DNA of 16,041 bases from Mollicutes bacterium (lineage in GTDB: Bacteria > Bacillota_I > Bacilli_A > Izemoplasmatales > Izemoplasmataceae). Below, piece by piece: positions 1 to 7,779 of the stretch (position 1 is the first letter of the stretch; every line of letters begins with the position of its first letter). The notes below the pieces were generated by a model. That model searched no databases. It was not told where the DNA came from and saw only the letters and a program-made list of their open reading frames with translations. Both the position numbers and the translations under genes were made by a program. The stretch spans positions 1 to 16,041 of the forward strand of contig PUMO01000145.1 of NCBI GenBank assembly GCA_003551405.1, given 5' to 3'.

Positions 1-1166
1 CCCACCAAAAGCGTTCCCTCTTCTTTGCCTATTTTTATATAATCAGTCACTTTGTTAAACGCCTTGGCATCATTGAGTGGTCCCATCATATCAGGGCCTT
101 CACTGGGATCGCCAACCTGAATGGATTCAACACGTTTTTTAAGGGCTTTTAGCACATCATCATACACATTTTCATGAATGATGGCACGGCTGCACGCACT
201 GCATTTTTGGCCTGAAAAGCCAAAGGCAGACGTCGCAATCAAATCAGCAGCCTTTATTGGATCAAACGTTTTATCGACCAATATGGCATCCTTGCCGCCC
301 ATTTCGGCTACCACACGTTTGAACCATACCTGGCCCTCTCGCACTTTGGCAGCCTCTTCATAGATTGTCGTTCCAACGGCTTTGGAGCCTGTGAAATTGA
401 CAAACGCTGTTTTAGGATGTTTAACCATGAATTCACCAATCTCAGGTCCTTCACCGGGTATCAGGTTCACCACACCACGAGGCAAGCCCGCTTCTTCTAA
501 TACTTCTACTAGTTTATAAGCAATCACTTGTGTTGTGATGGCTGGTTTCAATAGCACTGTATTGCCGGTTACCACTGCCGAGGTGGTCATGCCTGTAAGA
601 ATGGCAAGTGGAAAATTCCATGGTGTAATGACCGCACCCACACCCAAGGGGATATAGCGAAATTCATTGCGCTCAATGGGTTTTCTTGAAAGGACATAAT
701 CATCGGTGCGCGTCATGCGCAACATCTGACGGGCGTAGTATTCTAAAAAATCAATCGCCTCAGCCGTATCACCATCCGCTTCCGCGTATGGTTTTCCTGC
801 TTCTTTGGTCATGAGCGCATTGAATTCAGCACGCCGGCGACGCAAGATTGCGGCAGACTTAAAAAGCACATCGGCACGAGAACTTGCTGGGACTTTTTTC
901 CATGACTCAAATGCATCCAGTGCACTCGCCATGGCCTGTTCAGCATGACGTGTATCCGCTTGATGCATGTGACCGATCACTTCGCTCTGATTGGATGGAT
1001 TGAGTGATTTATATATGATATCAGTGTAAATCCGCTCACCATCAATGATAATGGGAAATTCATCACCAAGATAATCAAGCCTCTTAAATCCTTCCTGATA
1101 GTTTTTTTGATTTTCTGGTTTGGTAAAATCAAGGGTTGGTTCGTTTGAATACGAATAAATTGCCAT
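1..1166 (-). CDS. pruA: L-glutamate gamma-semialdehyde (1-pyrroline-5-carboxylate) dehydrogenase, 3' part missing
   Basis: NAD-dependent aldehyde dehydrogenase that oxidises glutamate-gamma-semialdehyde (open form of P5C) to glutamate, the second step of proline catabolism. The first 388 residues are present; the family is usually about 515 residues, so roughly a quarter is beyond the window edge. Visible ALDH motifs are TPWNFPLA near residue 181, FTGSKAVG near 258, the general base Glu288 in AEMGGKDA and the nucleophile Cys322 in SGQKCSACSR, a sequence typical of the RocA/PruA group. The ATG at 1166 follows GAGGAGG with good spacing. It is the last gene of the proline operon, 22 nt after the proline dehydrogenase catalytic subunit, which supports the substrate assignment. 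The name rocA would be equally suitable. Confidence 0.95.
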   Translation of the reverse strand, partial: MAIYSYSNEPTLDFTKPENQKNYQEGFKRLDYLGDEFPIIIDGERIYTDIIYKSLNPSNQSEVIGHMHQADTRHAEQAMASALDAFESWKKVPASSRADVLFKSAAILRRRRAEFNALMTKEAGKPYAEADGDTAEAIDFLEYYARQMLRMTRTDDYVLSRKPIERNEFRYIPLGVGAVITPWNFPLAILTGMTTSAVVTGNTVLLKPAITTQVIAYKLVEVLEEAGLPRGVVNLIPGEGPEIGEFMVKHPKTAFVNFTGSKAVGTTIYEEAAKVREGQVWFKRVVAEMGGKDAILVDKTFDPIKAADLIATSAFGFSGQKCSACSRAIIHENVYDDVLKALKKRVESIQVGDPSEGPDMMGPLNDAKAFNKVTDYIKIGKEEGTLLV

Positions 1167-1188
1167 TGGGTGGCCTCCTCTAAGTTAA

Positions 1189-2355
1189 CTAAACAACGTT
1201 TTGCTCCATTGTTTTAGCTGCACCCTTTTCAAACCTGGCCAAGGACAGTGATTCCGTATCTACGGATGAAGGTTCACCAAGTACCATCTCACTGATAATT
1301 TGGCCGGTCATAGGGGCTAGCATGAAACCATGACCGGAGAAACCACACGCCATATAAAACCCTTCAACATCTTGGCTCCCTGAAATGATTGGTTGAGAGT
1401 CTGGAGAAAAGTTATACAGTCCCGCCCATTGTCTGATGACACGCAGTTGACCAATTGGCGGCAATAACCGTGTTGCCGTTTTTGCCATTGCTTCTAAAAA
1501 CTGATGTGTCGAATGCATGGACTGAGAGAAATCTCTATCATCACCGCGACCCATAATGAATGCACCATGGGGAGTTTGTTGACAATAGATATTGCGTGAG
1601 AAACTGATGACCATCGGCCCTTGAATTTTTTCAATCGGTTCGGTAACGAGAATTTCCCGATTTTGGCTTTTTACAGGGATTTCGACCCCTGCCATCTCAC
1701 CAATGTCCTGGGCGAAGCCACCCGCCGCATTGATTACGACGTCCGCTTCAATGGTGCCTTTCGTTGTTTGCACTGACTCTATTTTACCATTTTTCACCGT
1801 AATGTCATTAACTTTTGTGTGGGTAAAGAATGACACACCGAGTTTCTTCGCCGCTTTGTAAAATGCGTCGGTCATCTTAAAAGGATTAAGGTGGCCATCC
1901 GTCTTACAGTACGTTGCGGAGGTGACACCGTCCAAATTGAGATGGGGAACAATCTCTTTTGCTTCCTTGGGTGTTAGAAATTCAGCCGGTACACCAAGGG
2001 ACTGTTGAAGCTTAACATTTTCCTTGAACGCCCGGTCTTCCTCTTCATCAGTCCCCACAATAAGATACCCTTCTTGTTTAAATTCTATGTCGTCATCGTA
2101 GTCAAGCAAATCTTGGGCGTTTTCAAAAAATTCAATGCTTTTTTTCGCCAGTAAGACATTGGCTTTGGTTGACCATTGTTGACGAATACCTGCCCCACAG
2201 CGTCCTGTTGCGCCATAAGAGAGATACTCTGATTCAAGGACGACAATGTCTTTGGCACCTTTTTTCGCCAAATGCCATGCCACACTCACACCACTGATGC
2301 CACCGCCGATGATCACATAATTCGCTTTATCAGGAAACGGTTTATTCGTCTTCAT
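1189..2355 (-). CDS. DAO-family FAD oxidoreductase, probable catalytic (beta-type) subunit of a heteromeric L-proline dehydrogenase
   Basis: 388-residue soluble flavoprotein of the D-amino-acid oxidase/sarcosine oxidase fold. The dinucleotide-binding motif GGGISG is at 17-22, followed by GRCGAGIRQQW at 51-61, VINAAGG at 207-213, PMVISF at 247-252 and the C-terminal FAD-contacting GFSGHGFMLAP at 338-348. The combination of the RCGAGIRQQ, PMVISF and SGHGFM segments resembles the beta subunit of archaeal dye-linked L-proline dehydrogenases as I recall them. The open frame runs to 2589, but the ATG at 2355 is preferred: it is preceded by AAGGAGG, and the Rossmann motif starts 16 residues later. 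It overlaps the preceding BFD gene by 14 nt. The adjacent P5C dehydrogenase makes L-proline the best substrate guess; D-hydroxyproline or sarcosine are alternatives within this family. Confidence 0.9.
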   Translation of the reverse strand: MKTNKPFPDKANYVIIGGGISGVSVAWHLAKKGAKDIVVLESEYLSYGATGRCGAGIRQQWSTKANVLLAKKSIEFFENAQDLLDYDDDIEFKQEGYLIVGTDEEEDRAFKENVKLQQSLGVPAEFLTPKEAKEIVPHLNLDGVTSATYCKTDGHLNPFKMTDAFYKAAKKLGVSFFTHTKVNDITVKNGKIESVQTTKGTIEADVVINAAGGFAQDIGEMAGVEIPVKSQNREILVTEPIEKIQGPMVISFSRNIYCQQTPHGAFIMGRGDDRDFSQSMHSTHQFLEAMAKTATRLLPPIGQLRVIRQWAGLYNFSPDSQPIISGSQDVEGFYMACGFSGHGFMLAPMTGQIISEMVLGEPSSVDTESLSLARFEKGAAKTMEQNVV

Positions 2356-2626
2356 CGTCGCAAGCCTCCTTGATGGCATCGAGTTTGACACCAAGCGTAA
2401 ATGGACGCATGTTCGCAAACTTAACATCTTCCAATGAGCGATTGAAATATTTGGCAATTTCCCATTGAACCATCTTTCCGCACGTATTGGCCTGGCATGG
2501 ACCCATACCAACCCGCTTGATGCGTTTGAGCTCCTCAAACGAATCATAGCCTTGTTCAAATAACGTATAAAGATCTTTGAGCGAGACATCGCTGCACCGA
2601 CAGATAATCACATCTTCAGCCTTCAC
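2342..2626 (-). CDS. BFD-type [2Fe-2S]-binding protein, electron-transfer subunit
   Basis: 94-residue protein made of one bacterioferritin-associated-ferredoxin-like (Fer2_BFD) domain. Four cysteines fit the CxC-x32-Cx4C pattern: Cys9, Cys11, Cys44 and Cys49. It is expected to carry one [2Fe-2S] cluster and pass electrons between the two flavoproteins of the complex. The start is GTG at 2626, overlapping the stop of the ferredoxin gene (GTGA) and preceded by GAGGTG at a usual distance. The tail ends in an acidic run (DDEDE). In the glycerol-3-phosphate system of this same window the equivalent domain is fused to the C-terminus of the dehydrogenase; here it is a free-standing gene. Confidence 0.9.
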   Translation of the reverse strand: MKAEDVIICRCSDVSLKDLYTLFEQGYDSFEELKRIKRVGMGPCQANTCGKMVQWEIAKYFNRSLEDVKFANMRPFTLGVKLDAIKEACDDEDE

Positions 2627-3105
2627 GCTATCACCTCAATTGTCATGGCATCCATGATATGTTCTTTGCGTGTTTCCACATGAATTAAAGGCGTATGGTC
2701 TTGGCGCATCGTATTTTGCACGCGTTTAACTACCCCTTGACCAATCACACGCCCTTCACGATTAATGACATTGACCGAATCGCCTTTTTGAGGCAACGGA
2801 AGAAATTCATACGGTATTTTTAAAAGGGCGCCCTCGTCATTGATTTGCCTGACTGTAATGGCCAGCCCTGGACAATTATAGACACACACAGCACAACCCG
2901 TACATTTGTCAAAATCAATGTGTGGACGCTTGTTGATATCTTCACCAATTGTAATGGCATCAAAAGGACAACTTGTCTCACATGGATTGCAAGGAATTTC
3001 TTTATAACATTCAATGATGGCTTTGGGTTTATATAAAATGTCTGGATCACTTGGAAATTCTTTGGCCACCATTTCAAGTGGCGCCACACCATCTTTTTCA
3101 ATCAT
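2623..3105 (-). CDS. Dicluster 4Fe-4S ferredoxin with C-terminal beta-rich domain
   Basis: 160-residue protein with two clusters of cysteines: Cys33, Cys39, Cys42 and Cys46 (CYKEIPCNPCETSCP), and Cys68, Cys71, Cys74 and Cys78 (CTGCAVCVYNCP), the second being a classical 4Fe-4S motif. The first has a wider first gap (Cx5Cx2Cx3C). Residues 1-30 form a short N-terminal extension. Residues 85-160 form a beta-rich tail (KGDSVNVINREGRVIGQG) that I do not recognise as a named domain. It probably shuttles electrons inside or out of the proline dehydrogenase complex. The ATG at 3105 overlaps the upstream stop (ATGA) and is preceded by GAGGTGAAG. Its position between the two flavoprotein genes supports a subunit role. 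Confidence 0.88.
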   Translation of the reverse strand: MIEKDGVAPLEMVAKEFPSDPDILYKPKAIIECYKEIPCNPCETSCPFDAITIGEDINKRPHIDFDKCTGCAVCVYNCPGLAITVRQINDEGALLKIPYEFLPLPQKGDSVNVINREGRVIGQGVVKRVQNTMRQDHTPLIHVETRKEHIMDAMTIEVIA

Positions 3106-4187
3106 GACACTTCACCTCGCTTTTTATATCCAACACGTATTTTCTCAGCGTGCGGACCGCTTCTTAAAAAGGCAAGCTCCTCCTCAAGCGCTTTTAGTCG
3201 AGTCGATTCATTGGGGTGCGCTTTAGCCATGGCATGGGCCGCATAAATTCCCGTCATCTCACCTTCAACCATGGCGCTTGAAGCTTCTTCTATTCCTATA
3301 GCATCACCGCACGCATAAACACCATCAATCGTGGTTTGATACGTGTTATCAATCACAGGCACGTTACCGCCAAGTTCACGAACATATTCAACGTTGGCAC
3401 CGACTTGTTGAAAAAGTTCACTCAGTGGCGCAAGCCCGACACTAATACAAATGGTATCGAGATCGATGGTCCATTCACTGCCTTCAATCCCTTGCCAGCT
3501 TTCATCGAGTTTCCAAAGTTCAGCGCCCGTCACTTCCGTTTCACCTAAGGCACGCTTGATCGATGTATTGGTTAAAATGTCGACACCATGACGCTTAATC
3601 TTTGATGCATGCACATGATATCCACTGATCTGCGAGGCTGCTTCTGCAAGAGCAACCACCTCAACACCAGCTTGCATGAGCTGATAGCTTACAATCAAGC
3701 CAATATTCCCACTGCCGACCATTAACACTTTGTGGCCAGGTTTAATGCCATATTCATTCATCAGGGTTTGCACAGCACCCGCCGCATAAACACCGGGAAG
3801 GTCATTGTTTTCAAAGGGTAAGTGTTTCTCACTTGCGCCTGTCGCAATGATGATGGCTTCGCCACGCATTTTGAAAAAACGATCATCCTTCATACAGGCG
3901 ATGACTTTGTCTTGATAAACACCAACCACATGGGTTTCACTCAATATTTCAATACGGGACCCATAACGCATCACATCAGATAGTAATTTGTGCTGAATGC
4001 TGATGCCACGCGTAGAGGCATGTTGTTTTTCACTGCCAAAAAACATATGTGTTTGCTTGATCAACTGTCCACCCATTGACGCGTTACGGTCAATCAAGCA
4101 AACCCGTGCACCACTTTCAAGCAGTGCTTTGGCAGCACGTAAACCCGCCGGTCCACCACCAATAATAATGCTTTCACATTGTTTCAT
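3102..4187 (-). CDS. NAD(P)/FAD-dependent oxidoreductase, alpha-type subunit of the proline dehydrogenase complex
   Basis: 361-residue pyridine-nucleotide-disulfide-oxidoreductase-type flavoprotein without a redox-active cysteine pair. FAD motif GGGPAG lies at 10-15, ATGASE near 115-120, the second nucleotide-binding motif GSGNIG at 158-163 and the C-terminal FAD motif GVYACGDAIG near residue 300. It resembles the HcnB/OoxA/proline dehydrogenase alpha family, in which this subunit is thought to pass electrons to NAD or a dye. An open frame continues up to 4298, but ATG 4187 is chosen: it overlaps the upstream stop as ATGA, has a purine-rich GGGAAGGGG upstream, and begins nine residues before the Rossmann motif. 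No membrane segment is apparent. Confidence 0.9.
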   Translation of the reverse strand: MKQCESIIIGGGPAGLRAAKALLESGARVCLIDRNASMGGQLIKQTHMFFGSEKQHASTRGISIQHKLLSDVMRYGSRIEILSETHVVGVYQDKVIACMKDDRFFKMRGEAIIIATGASEKHLPFENNDLPGVYAAGAVQTLMNEYGIKPGHKVLMVGSGNIGLIVSYQLMQAGVEVVALAEAASQISGYHVHASKIKRHGVDILTNTSIKRALGETEVTGAELWKLDESWQGIEGSEWTIDLDTICISVGLAPLSELFQQVGANVEYVRELGGNVPVIDNTYQTTIDGVYACGDAIGIEEASSAMVEGEMTGIYAAHAMAKAHPNESTRLKALEEELAFLRSGPHAEKIRVGYKKRGEVS

Positions 4188-4489
4188 TTTACTTGCCCCT
4201 TCCCTTGTTGGCTTCTTATGTCCATATGTTCTTTTAAAGGGGTAATGCATGTTCTCACATTTGGCTGTCCATCGACAACCATATTGCAGGATGCACAATT
4301 TCCAATCGCACAGTAAAACCCTCGCGGTCGCTTTCGGTGAATCGATTCACTTAATTTTTTAATGCCATTGGCATGCAGTGCACTGGCAATGGTATCACCC
4401 TTTAGACCATAAAGTGTTTGTCCATCATAGGTGAAAGGCACAGCTTTTTGTGCCTCAAAAGATAAAATGGGGTGCGCTTTAATTCGCAT
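4184..4489 (-). CDS. (2Fe-2S)-binding HcnA-like protein, first gene of the proline operon
   Basis: 101-residue protein of the HcnA/SoxA-N-terminal type, a small beta-grasp [2Fe-2S] domain. Cysteines at 60, 65, 68 and 81 (Cx4Cx2Cx12C, within FYCAIGNCASC and RTC) are the expected ligands, and the sequence GDTIASALHANGI at 31-43 is typical of this family. It is predicted to be a small electron-transfer or interface subunit for the flavoprotein encoded next. The ATG at 4489 is preceded by GAGGTGAA at a normal distance and lies about 27 nt downstream of a likely transcription start. The end overlaps the next gene as ATGA, so translation is probably coupled. Confidence 0.88.
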   Translation of the reverse strand: MRIKAHPILSFEAQKAVPFTYDGQTLYGLKGDTIASALHANGIKKLSESIHRKRPRGFYCAIGNCASCNMVVDGQPNVRTCITPLKEHMDIRSQQGKGQVK

Positions 4490-4522
4490 AATTCACCTCG
4501 CAAAAGTTGGTTTTCACAACTG

Positions 4523-4528
4523 ATTATA
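4523..4528 (-). promoter_or_regulatory. Extended -10 promoter of the proline operon
   Basis: The minus strand reads TGTTATAAT, a perfect TATAAT preceded by the TGn extension. No good -35 hexamer lies 16-18 nt upstream, so recognition probably rests on the extended -10. The first start codon is at 4489, giving a leader of about 27 nt. Confidence 0.75.
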
Positions 4529-4536
4529 ACATGAAA

Positions 4537-4550
4537 TGTGAGCGCTTTTA
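4537..4550 (-). promoter_or_regulatory. CcpA catabolite-responsive element (cre-like) in the proline operon promoter
   Basis: On the minus strand the sequence is TAAAAGCGCTCACA. It matches the Gram-positive cre consensus TGWAANCGNTNWCA at every fixed position except the second (A for G). It lies just upstream of the -10 hexamer, within the -35/-10 spacer region, where a bound CcpA would block RNA polymerase. This predicts glucose repression of proline catabolism. CcpA itself is not in the window. Confidence 0.7.
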
Positions 4551-4591
4551 TTGCCTTCGTAATTTTTCTAATTAATAAAGGGCCTATTCAC

Positions 4592-4623
4592 AAAAAAGCT
4601 CAGCCTTTTTCGGCTGAGCTTTT
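4592..4623 (-). terminator. Intrinsic terminator of hsp20-clpB
   Basis: A 12-bp stem, AAAAGCTCAGCC (4594-4605) with GGCTGAGCTTTT (4612-4623), closes a 6-nt loop. On the minus strand the outer end is a TTTTTT run. It starts immediately after the clpB stop codon and insulates the proline operon promoter. The symmetric A and T ends would also allow termination from the plus strand, but no plus-strand gene is present. Confidence 0.92.
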
Positions 4624-4624
4624 G

Positions 4625-7219
4625 TTAGACAATAATGCTTGATGGTTCAAAAACAAAGTCTTCATCGCGGTAGTCTATGGTGACATCACTTTCAGGTGTG
4701 ATGTTGCCTTGAATAATTTCACGACCAAGGTTTGTTTCAATGTGTTTCTGAATAAACCGTTTCATGGGTCTTGCGCCATATTGTGGTGAATATGCTTCGT
4801 TGAGAATTTGTTCTTTGGCTTCATCTGTGAAGCTAACGCGAATGGCATCATCTTTAAGTTTATGATTCACTTCTTCAATCTGTAAATCAATAATTTGTTT
4901 CAGTTCATGACGTTGCAGGGGTTTAAACAAAATGGTGTCATCGACACGATTTAAAAATTCAGGTTTGAAATGTTTGTGTAAACGATCATATACTTGGTTA
5001 GAGACGGCCTCACTGATTTGACCATCATCATTCAAACCTTCTAATAACAGTTCACTGCCGATATTCGATGTCATGATGATCACTGTATTTTTAAAATTGA
5101 CATTGCGCCCTTTTCCATCGGTCATATGTCCATCATCCAACACTTGAAGCAAGGCGTTAAACACTTCGGGATGAGCTTTTTCGATCTCATCAAACAATAT
5201 GACGCTGTAGGGTTTTCGGCGAACTTGTTCTGTGAGTTGGCCGCCTTCTTCATATCCGACGTATCCGGGTGGTGCACCGATTAAACGTGCGACAGTATGA
5301 CGTTCTTGATACTCACTCATATCAATTCTTACCATTTGATTTTCACTGTCGAACAAGTGCTCCGCTAACGTTTTGGCAAGCTCAGTTTTGCCAACACCCG
5401 TCGGACCGAGGAAAATAAAGCTTCCAATGGGTTTTTTAGGATCCTTTAGGAAAGCACGGGCACGTAACACTGCATCGGAAACACTTTTGACAGCGTCATC
5501 TTGGCCAATGACGCGCGTATGAAGGTGCTTATCAAGATTAAGCAATTTATCGCGTTCACTTTCTACAAGTTTTTTGACAGGAATGCCCGTCCACTTGGAA
5601 ATGATTTCTGCGATTTCTTCTTCAGAAACTTCCTCTTTAATCAATGTTGTTTCTTTGTTTTCGTTTTCCTTGGCACGTTCAAGCTCTTTTTCTGCAGCTG
5701 GCAAATCGCCGTGTTTCAGTTTTGCCAATCGGTCAAGGTCATATTCGCGGCTGGCTTCATCAATATCTCGTTTAATGTCTTCAATTCTTTGTTTTATTTC
5801 CTTAACGTCACCAAGCGATGCTTTTTCATTCTCCCACTGTGCTTTTAGGTGATCATGTTTGCCTTGAAGTTCACTAATTTCCTTGTTGATGGTATCCAGG
5901 CGTTTTTTACTTTGTGGGTCGTCCTCTTTTTCGAGGGACCGCTTTTCAATTTCAAGTTGTAATTTTTTACGGCTAATCTCATCAAGTTCTGCGGGCATGG
6001 AGTCAATTTCCGTACGAATCAGCGCGGCAGCTTCATCCATAAGGTCGATGGCTTTATCCGGCAAGAAACGATCACTGATATATTTATGGGACAATTCAGC
6101 GCATGCAACAATTGCACTATCGGAAATGCGCACACCATGGTGAATTTCAAATTTATCTTTAATCCCTCTTAAAATACTGATGGTATCCTCTACTGATGGT
6201 TGGTCAATCATCACTTGTTGAAAGCGGCGCTCTAAGGCTGCATCCTTCTCAATATATTTTCGGTATTCATCCAGTGTGGTTGCACCAATGCAGTGAAGTT
6301 CACCGCGCGCAAGCATGGGTTTTAATATGTTGCCTGCGTCCATCGCACCATCCGTTTTACCAGCACCGACAATCAAATGCAGTTCATCGATGAAAAGGAT
6401 GATCTCACCGTCCGATTCACTCACTTCTTTTAAAACGCTTTTTAAGCGCTCTTCAAATTCACCGCGGTATTTAGCCCCAGCAACCAGTGCGCCCATATCA
6501 AGCGCAAAGATTGTTTTATTTTTAAGACCTTCAGGTACGTCTCCGTTCACAATACGCATCGCCAGGCCTTCTGCAATCGCGGTCTTGCCAACACCCGCTT
6601 CACCAACGAGCACAGGATTATTCTTCGTGCGCCTGGAGAGTATGCGGATCACGCGTCTGATTTCACCATCACGACCAATGACTGGGTCAAGTTTGCCATC
6701 TTTGGCTTGTTTGACAAGGTCACGGCCATACTTTTCAAGCGCATTGTACGAAGCTTCAGGATTTTGTGAATCAACCTTCTGGTTTTTACGAACGCTATCA
6801 AGCGTATCTCTAAATGCTTTTTCAGAGACATTATGGGTGTTAAGGACACGTTTAGTGGGCTCGTCACTCACCTTGAATAGTGCCAAATAAAGATGTTCCA
6901 CACTCAAATAATCATCTGAAAACTTTTTTTGTATGTCTTCGGCTTTAACAAATAATTGTTGGCCGTTACGACTCATATAAAGATCGCTGGCATTCTCAAC
7001 GCTTGGTAATTTTTCCAGTTCACGGTTCAAATCACCTTTTATCGCGTTCACATCATGCTTCATTTTCTTAAGCAAATCATTGATCAATGATTCATCAATG
7101 GTTAAAAGCGCCAAATGAAAATGACTTGGCGTCAATTGTTGGTGGTTATATCTAAGCGCAATATTTTGCGCTTCTTGCGCTACATTGCGGGTATTTTCCG
7201 TCATTTTTTCAGGGTTCAT
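4625..7219 (-). CDS. clpB: ATP-dependent chaperone ClpB (Hsp100 disaggregase)
   Basis: 864-residue hexameric AAA+ protein that works with DnaK to pull apart aggregated proteins in the cytosol. Domains in order: N-terminal Clp repeat domain (about 1-145), AAA-1 with Walker A GEAGVGKT at 206-213, pore loop AGAKYRGEFEERL at 247-259 and Walker B ILFIDELH at about 274-281, coiled-coil middle domain (about 400-520), AAA-2 with Walker A GPTGVGKT at 605-612, pore loop GYVGYEEGG near 650-660 and LFDEIEKAH. The middle domain distinguishes ClpB from ClpA/ClpC, and no ClpP-docking loop is evident. The frame extends to a TTG at 7243, but ATG 7219 is chosen because GAGAGGA precedes it at usual spacing and the TTG has none. 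It is cotranscribed with hsp20. Confidence 0.97.
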   Translation of the reverse strand: MNPEKMTENTRNVAQEAQNIALRYNHQQLTPSHFHLALLTIDESLINDLLKKMKHDVNAIKGDLNRELEKLPSVENASDLYMSRNGQQLFVKAEDIQKKFSDDYLSVEHLYLALFKVSDEPTKRVLNTHNVSEKAFRDTLDSVRKNQKVDSQNPEASYNALEKYGRDLVKQAKDGKLDPVIGRDGEIRRVIRILSRRTKNNPVLVGEAGVGKTAIAEGLAMRIVNGDVPEGLKNKTIFALDMGALVAGAKYRGEFEERLKSVLKEVSESDGEIILFIDELHLIVGAGKTDGAMDAGNILKPMLARGELHCIGATTLDEYRKYIEKDAALERRFQQVMIDQPSVEDTISILRGIKDKFEIHHGVRISDSAIVACAELSHKYISDRFLPDKAIDLMDEAAALIRTEIDSMPAELDEISRKKLQLEIEKRSLEKEDDPQSKKRLDTINKEISELQGKHDHLKAQWENEKASLGDVKEIKQRIEDIKRDIDEASREYDLDRLAKLKHGDLPAAEKELERAKENENKETTLIKEEVSEEEIAEIISKWTGIPVKKLVESERDKLLNLDKHLHTRVIGQDDAVKSVSDAVLRARAFLKDPKKPIGSFIFLGPTGVGKTELAKTLAEHLFDSENQMVRIDMSEYQERHTVARLIGAPPGYVGYEEGGQLTEQVRRKPYSVILFDEIEKAHPEVFNALLQVLDDGHMTDGKGRNVNFKNTVIIMTSNIGSELLLEGLNDDGQISEAVSNQVYDRLHKHFKPEFLNRVDDTILFKPLQRHELKQIIDLQIEEVNHKLKDDAIRVSFTDEAKEQILNEAYSPQYGARPMKRFIQKHIETNLGREIIQGNITPESDVTIDYRDEDFVFEPSSIIV

Positions 7220-7248
7220 GTAATCAGTCCTCTCATAAAACAATGTTT

Positions 7249-7274
7249 AAGGCTTCAGGTTTCCCTGAAGCCTT
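7249..7274 (-). terminator. Hairpin between hsp20 and clpB (partial terminator or processing site)
   Basis: Eleven-bp perfect stem, AAGGCTTCAGG (7249-7259) with CCTGAAGCCTT (7264-7274), and a 4-nt loop. It sits 7 nt after the hsp20 stop. On the minus strand it is followed by AAACATTGTTTT, not a clean U-run, so a full stop is doubtful. It could lower clpB expression relative to hsp20 or stabilise the hsp20 mRNA 3' end. No separate clpB promoter is visible in the 62-nt gap. Confidence 0.55.
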
Positions 7275-7281
7275 GGGGTGG

Positions 7282-7719
7282 TTATTCAACCTCAACCACA
7301 TAGCCTTGATCTTGGACTTCACTCTTCTTAGCATGGATGTGAAGCACACCGTTATCCACTTTTGCCTTGAGATTGGATGGATCAACCTCAGGCAAATGCA
7401 AACTGCGCTGCATACTGGCATAACGACGTTCACGGTGGAGATAGTTTTTTTCTTCGTCTTTGTCATCGTTCTCCTCACGCTTTTCAATCGCAATGTTCAA
7501 CACTTGATCGTCATACGTTACTTTAATTTCATCCTTTGAAATTCCAGGAACATCCGCTTTAATTTCATACGCTTCACCTGTGTCCTCTACATCAATTTTG
7601 AATGAATCATGACGTAAGGAACGCAGTGGCGTGTTGAAGAAATCCTCAATGAAGTTATCGAAGTCCGTTAATTCTCTTGAACGACGTGGTTGAGTATTGA
7701 ATGGGGTAAGTTTGAACAT
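7282..7719 (-). CDS. Hsp20 family small heat shock protein (alpha-crystallin domain)
   Basis: 145-residue ATP-independent holdase that binds unfolding proteins and keeps them accessible to DnaK and ClpB. The alpha-crystallin domain spans about residues 40-135, with the typical DVEDTGEAYEIKADVPG opening and the late-domain segment VDNGVLHIHAKK. The N-terminal arm (FDNFIEDFFNTPL) is a usual sHSP type. A second ATG at 7725 directly abuts the Shine-Dalgarno GGAGGG (7726-7731), leaving no spacing. The ATG at 7719 lies 6 nt from it and is therefore the likely start. It is first in the operon with clpB and has a CIRCE operator in its leader. Confidence 0.94.
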   Translation of the reverse strand: MFKLTPFNTQPRRSRELTDFDNFIEDFFNTPLRSLRHDSFKIDVEDTGEAYEIKADVPGISKDEIKVTYDDQVLNIAIEKREENDDKDEEKNYLHRERRYASMQRSLHLPEVDPSNLKAKVDNGVLHIHAKKSEVQDQGYVVEVE

Positions 7720-7741
7720 ACACATCCCTCCTTCACTTTTG

Positions 7742-7768
7742 TTAGCACTTATAAATACCGAGTGCTAA
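7742..7768 (-). promoter_or_regulatory. CIRCE operator (HrcA binding site)
   Basis: An inverted repeat, TTAGCACTT (7742-7750), a 9-nt spacer and GAGTGCTAA (7760-7768), matches the CIRCE consensus TTAGCACTC-N9-GAGTGCTAA with a single substitution. It begins about 5 nt downstream of the expected transcription start and 22 nt upstream of the hsp20 start codon. HrcA should repress hsp20-clpB until heat stress. Confidence 0.96.
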
Positions 7769-7779
7769 TTTCTACTTAT

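Noticed and set aside
2356..2589. 78-residue N-terminal extension of the proline dehydrogenase catalytic subunit
   Set aside because: It overlaps the BFD gene in another frame, its sequence has no family similarity, and ATG 2355 has a good AAGGAGG.
4188..4298. 37-residue N-terminal extension of the alpha-type flavoprotein
   Set aside because: It overlaps the HcnA-like gene; the ATGA overlap at 4187 and the immediate Rossmann motif fix the start.
6315..6890. 191-codon open frame on the plus strand inside clpB
   Set aside because: It is antisense to the conserved AAA-1 region of clpB, has Ser/Leu/Arg-rich composition typical of a shadow frame, and no Shine-Dalgarno or known motif.
7241..7243. 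TTG start of clpB eight codons upstream
   Set aside because: It has no Shine-Dalgarno, and the ATG at 7219 has GAGAGGA at the right distance and matches the usual ClpB N-terminus.
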